A stretch of DNA of 5,792 nucleotides from Acidocella sp. 35-58-6 (lineage in GTDB: Bacteria > Pseudomonadota > Alphaproteobacteria > Acetobacterales > Acetobacteraceae), in NCBI GenBank assembly GCA_002281005.1, contig NCFD01000095.1, positions 1-5,792 on the forward strand, written 5' to 3'. This document shows, in pieces, positions 5,377 to 5,792 of the stretch. Both the position numbers and the translations under genes were made by a program. Positions within the stretch are counted from its first letter, which is position 1. Every line of letters begins with the position of its first letter. The notes under the pieces are model-generated. The model was given only the letters and a program-made list of their open reading frames with translations, made no database searches and was not told where the DNA came from.

Positions 5377-5792
5377 ATGCAGCGCATTCTGGTGGCAACT
5401 CATAATAAAGGGAAGCTGGCGGAGTTCGCTGGTTTGCTGGGGCCGCTGGGGTGTGCGGTGGTCTCAGCGGGGGAGATGGGGCTGGCGGCGCCGGAGGAAA
5501 CCGGGGCCAGTTTTGCGGAGAATGCGAAGCTCAAGGCACGCGCTGCGGCTTTGGCTTCGGGGCTGCCGGCGCTGGCAGATGATTCCGGGCTGTGTGTGAC
5601 AGCACTTGGTGGTGCGCCGGGGATTTATTCGGCGCGGTTTGCGGATGGAGATTATGCTGCGGCGTTCGCAAGAATTATCGCGGCCTGTGCTGCTAAGGAC
5701 GAGTGGCGGGCGCGGTTTGTGTGTGCGTTGTGTTACGCGCAGCCCAACGGCGAAACCGCGACCTATATCGGCCAGGCGGACGGCGTGATTGC
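5377..5792 (+). CDS. rdgB: dITP/XTP pyrophosphatase, RdgB/HAM1 family (3' truncated by window)
   Basis: This cytosolic house-cleaning enzyme hydrolyses non-canonical purine triphosphates (dITP, ITP, XTP) to the monophosphate and pyrophosphate, keeping hypoxanthine and xanthine out of DNA and RNA. 138 complete codons are visible, with no stop before the window edge. The N-terminal ILVATHNKGKLAEF (4-17) is the nucleotide-binding motif. TGASFAENAKLKARAAA (42-58) with Glu48, ALADDSGLCV (65-74) with Asp68/Asp69 (E. coli catalytic Asp69), and GGAPGIYSARF (78-88) follow. RARFVCALCYAQPNGE (111-126) and GQADGVI (132-138) start the C-terminal half. The stretch between SARF and RARFVCAL is short and lacks the usual glycine after SARY/W-A. 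The start ATG lies 5 bp after the rph stop, with AAGG (5364-5367) 9 nt upstream inside the rph 3' end. This suggests an rph-rdgB operon, common in Alphaproteobacteria. Confidence 0.95.
   Translation, partial: MQRILVATHNKGKLAEFAGLLGPLGCAVVSAGEMGLAAPEETGASFAENAKLKARAAALASGLPALADDSGLCVTALGGAPGIYSARFADGDYAAAFARIIAACAAKDEWRARFVCALCYAQPNGETATYIGQADGVI

Noticed and set aside
5606..5788. Overlapping plus-strand open frame inside rdgB
   Set aside because: It is a shifted frame of a clearly recognisable RdgB coding region and has no family features.

Overview
The window looks like chromosomal housekeeping DNA of an alphaproteobacterium. It is moderately GC-rich, gene-dense, and has short intergenic gaps. 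The best taxonomic clue is the divergent hrcA / rph-rdgB arrangement, which is common in Alphaproteobacteria. The order below that class cannot be fixed from the sequence alone. No phage, plasmid, insertion sequence, CRISPR, tRNA or rRNA signal was seen.

Layout from left to right: (1) the last 72 codons of rho, the transcription termination factor, + strand; (2) ahcY, S-adenosylhomocysteine hydrolase, + strand, whose true start is probably ATG 289; (3) a 140-residue four-helix membrane protein of the DUF4149/TMEM205-like type, + strand, starting inside the ahcY stop (TGATG) and so probably translationally coupled to it; (4) a convergent membrane glycosyltransferase-like protein (GT-C / PMT_2 type), - strand, whose 3' end overlaps the previous gene by 45 bp; (5) hrcA, the heat-shock repressor, - strand, 96 bp upstream of the glycosyltransferase gene; (6) a 53-bp divergent gap; (7) rph, RNase PH, + strand; (8) the 5' part of rdgB, the dITP/XTP pyrophosphatase, + strand, 5 bp after rph and running off the right edge.

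Functionally there are three transcription blocks. The left block combines transcription termination (rho) with methyl-cycle recycling (ahcY). The middle minus-strand block carries the heat-shock regulator, followed by a membrane glycosyltransferase where grpE is often found. The right block handles RNA 3'-end processing and nucleotide-pool sanitation (rph-rdgB).

The most interesting signal outside the genes is a small family of palindromic repeats, seen three times: between rho and ahcY, inside the glycosyltransferase coding sequence, and between hrcA and the glycosyltransferase gene. Each copy has two 8-base arms around a pyrimidine-rich YYTC loop and is followed by GACG. The arm sequences differ between copies, but pairing is kept (fully in two copies, mostly in the third). 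One copy is translated in frame as part of a protein. I saw no convincing new multi-gene system; the other genes are recognisable and intact.
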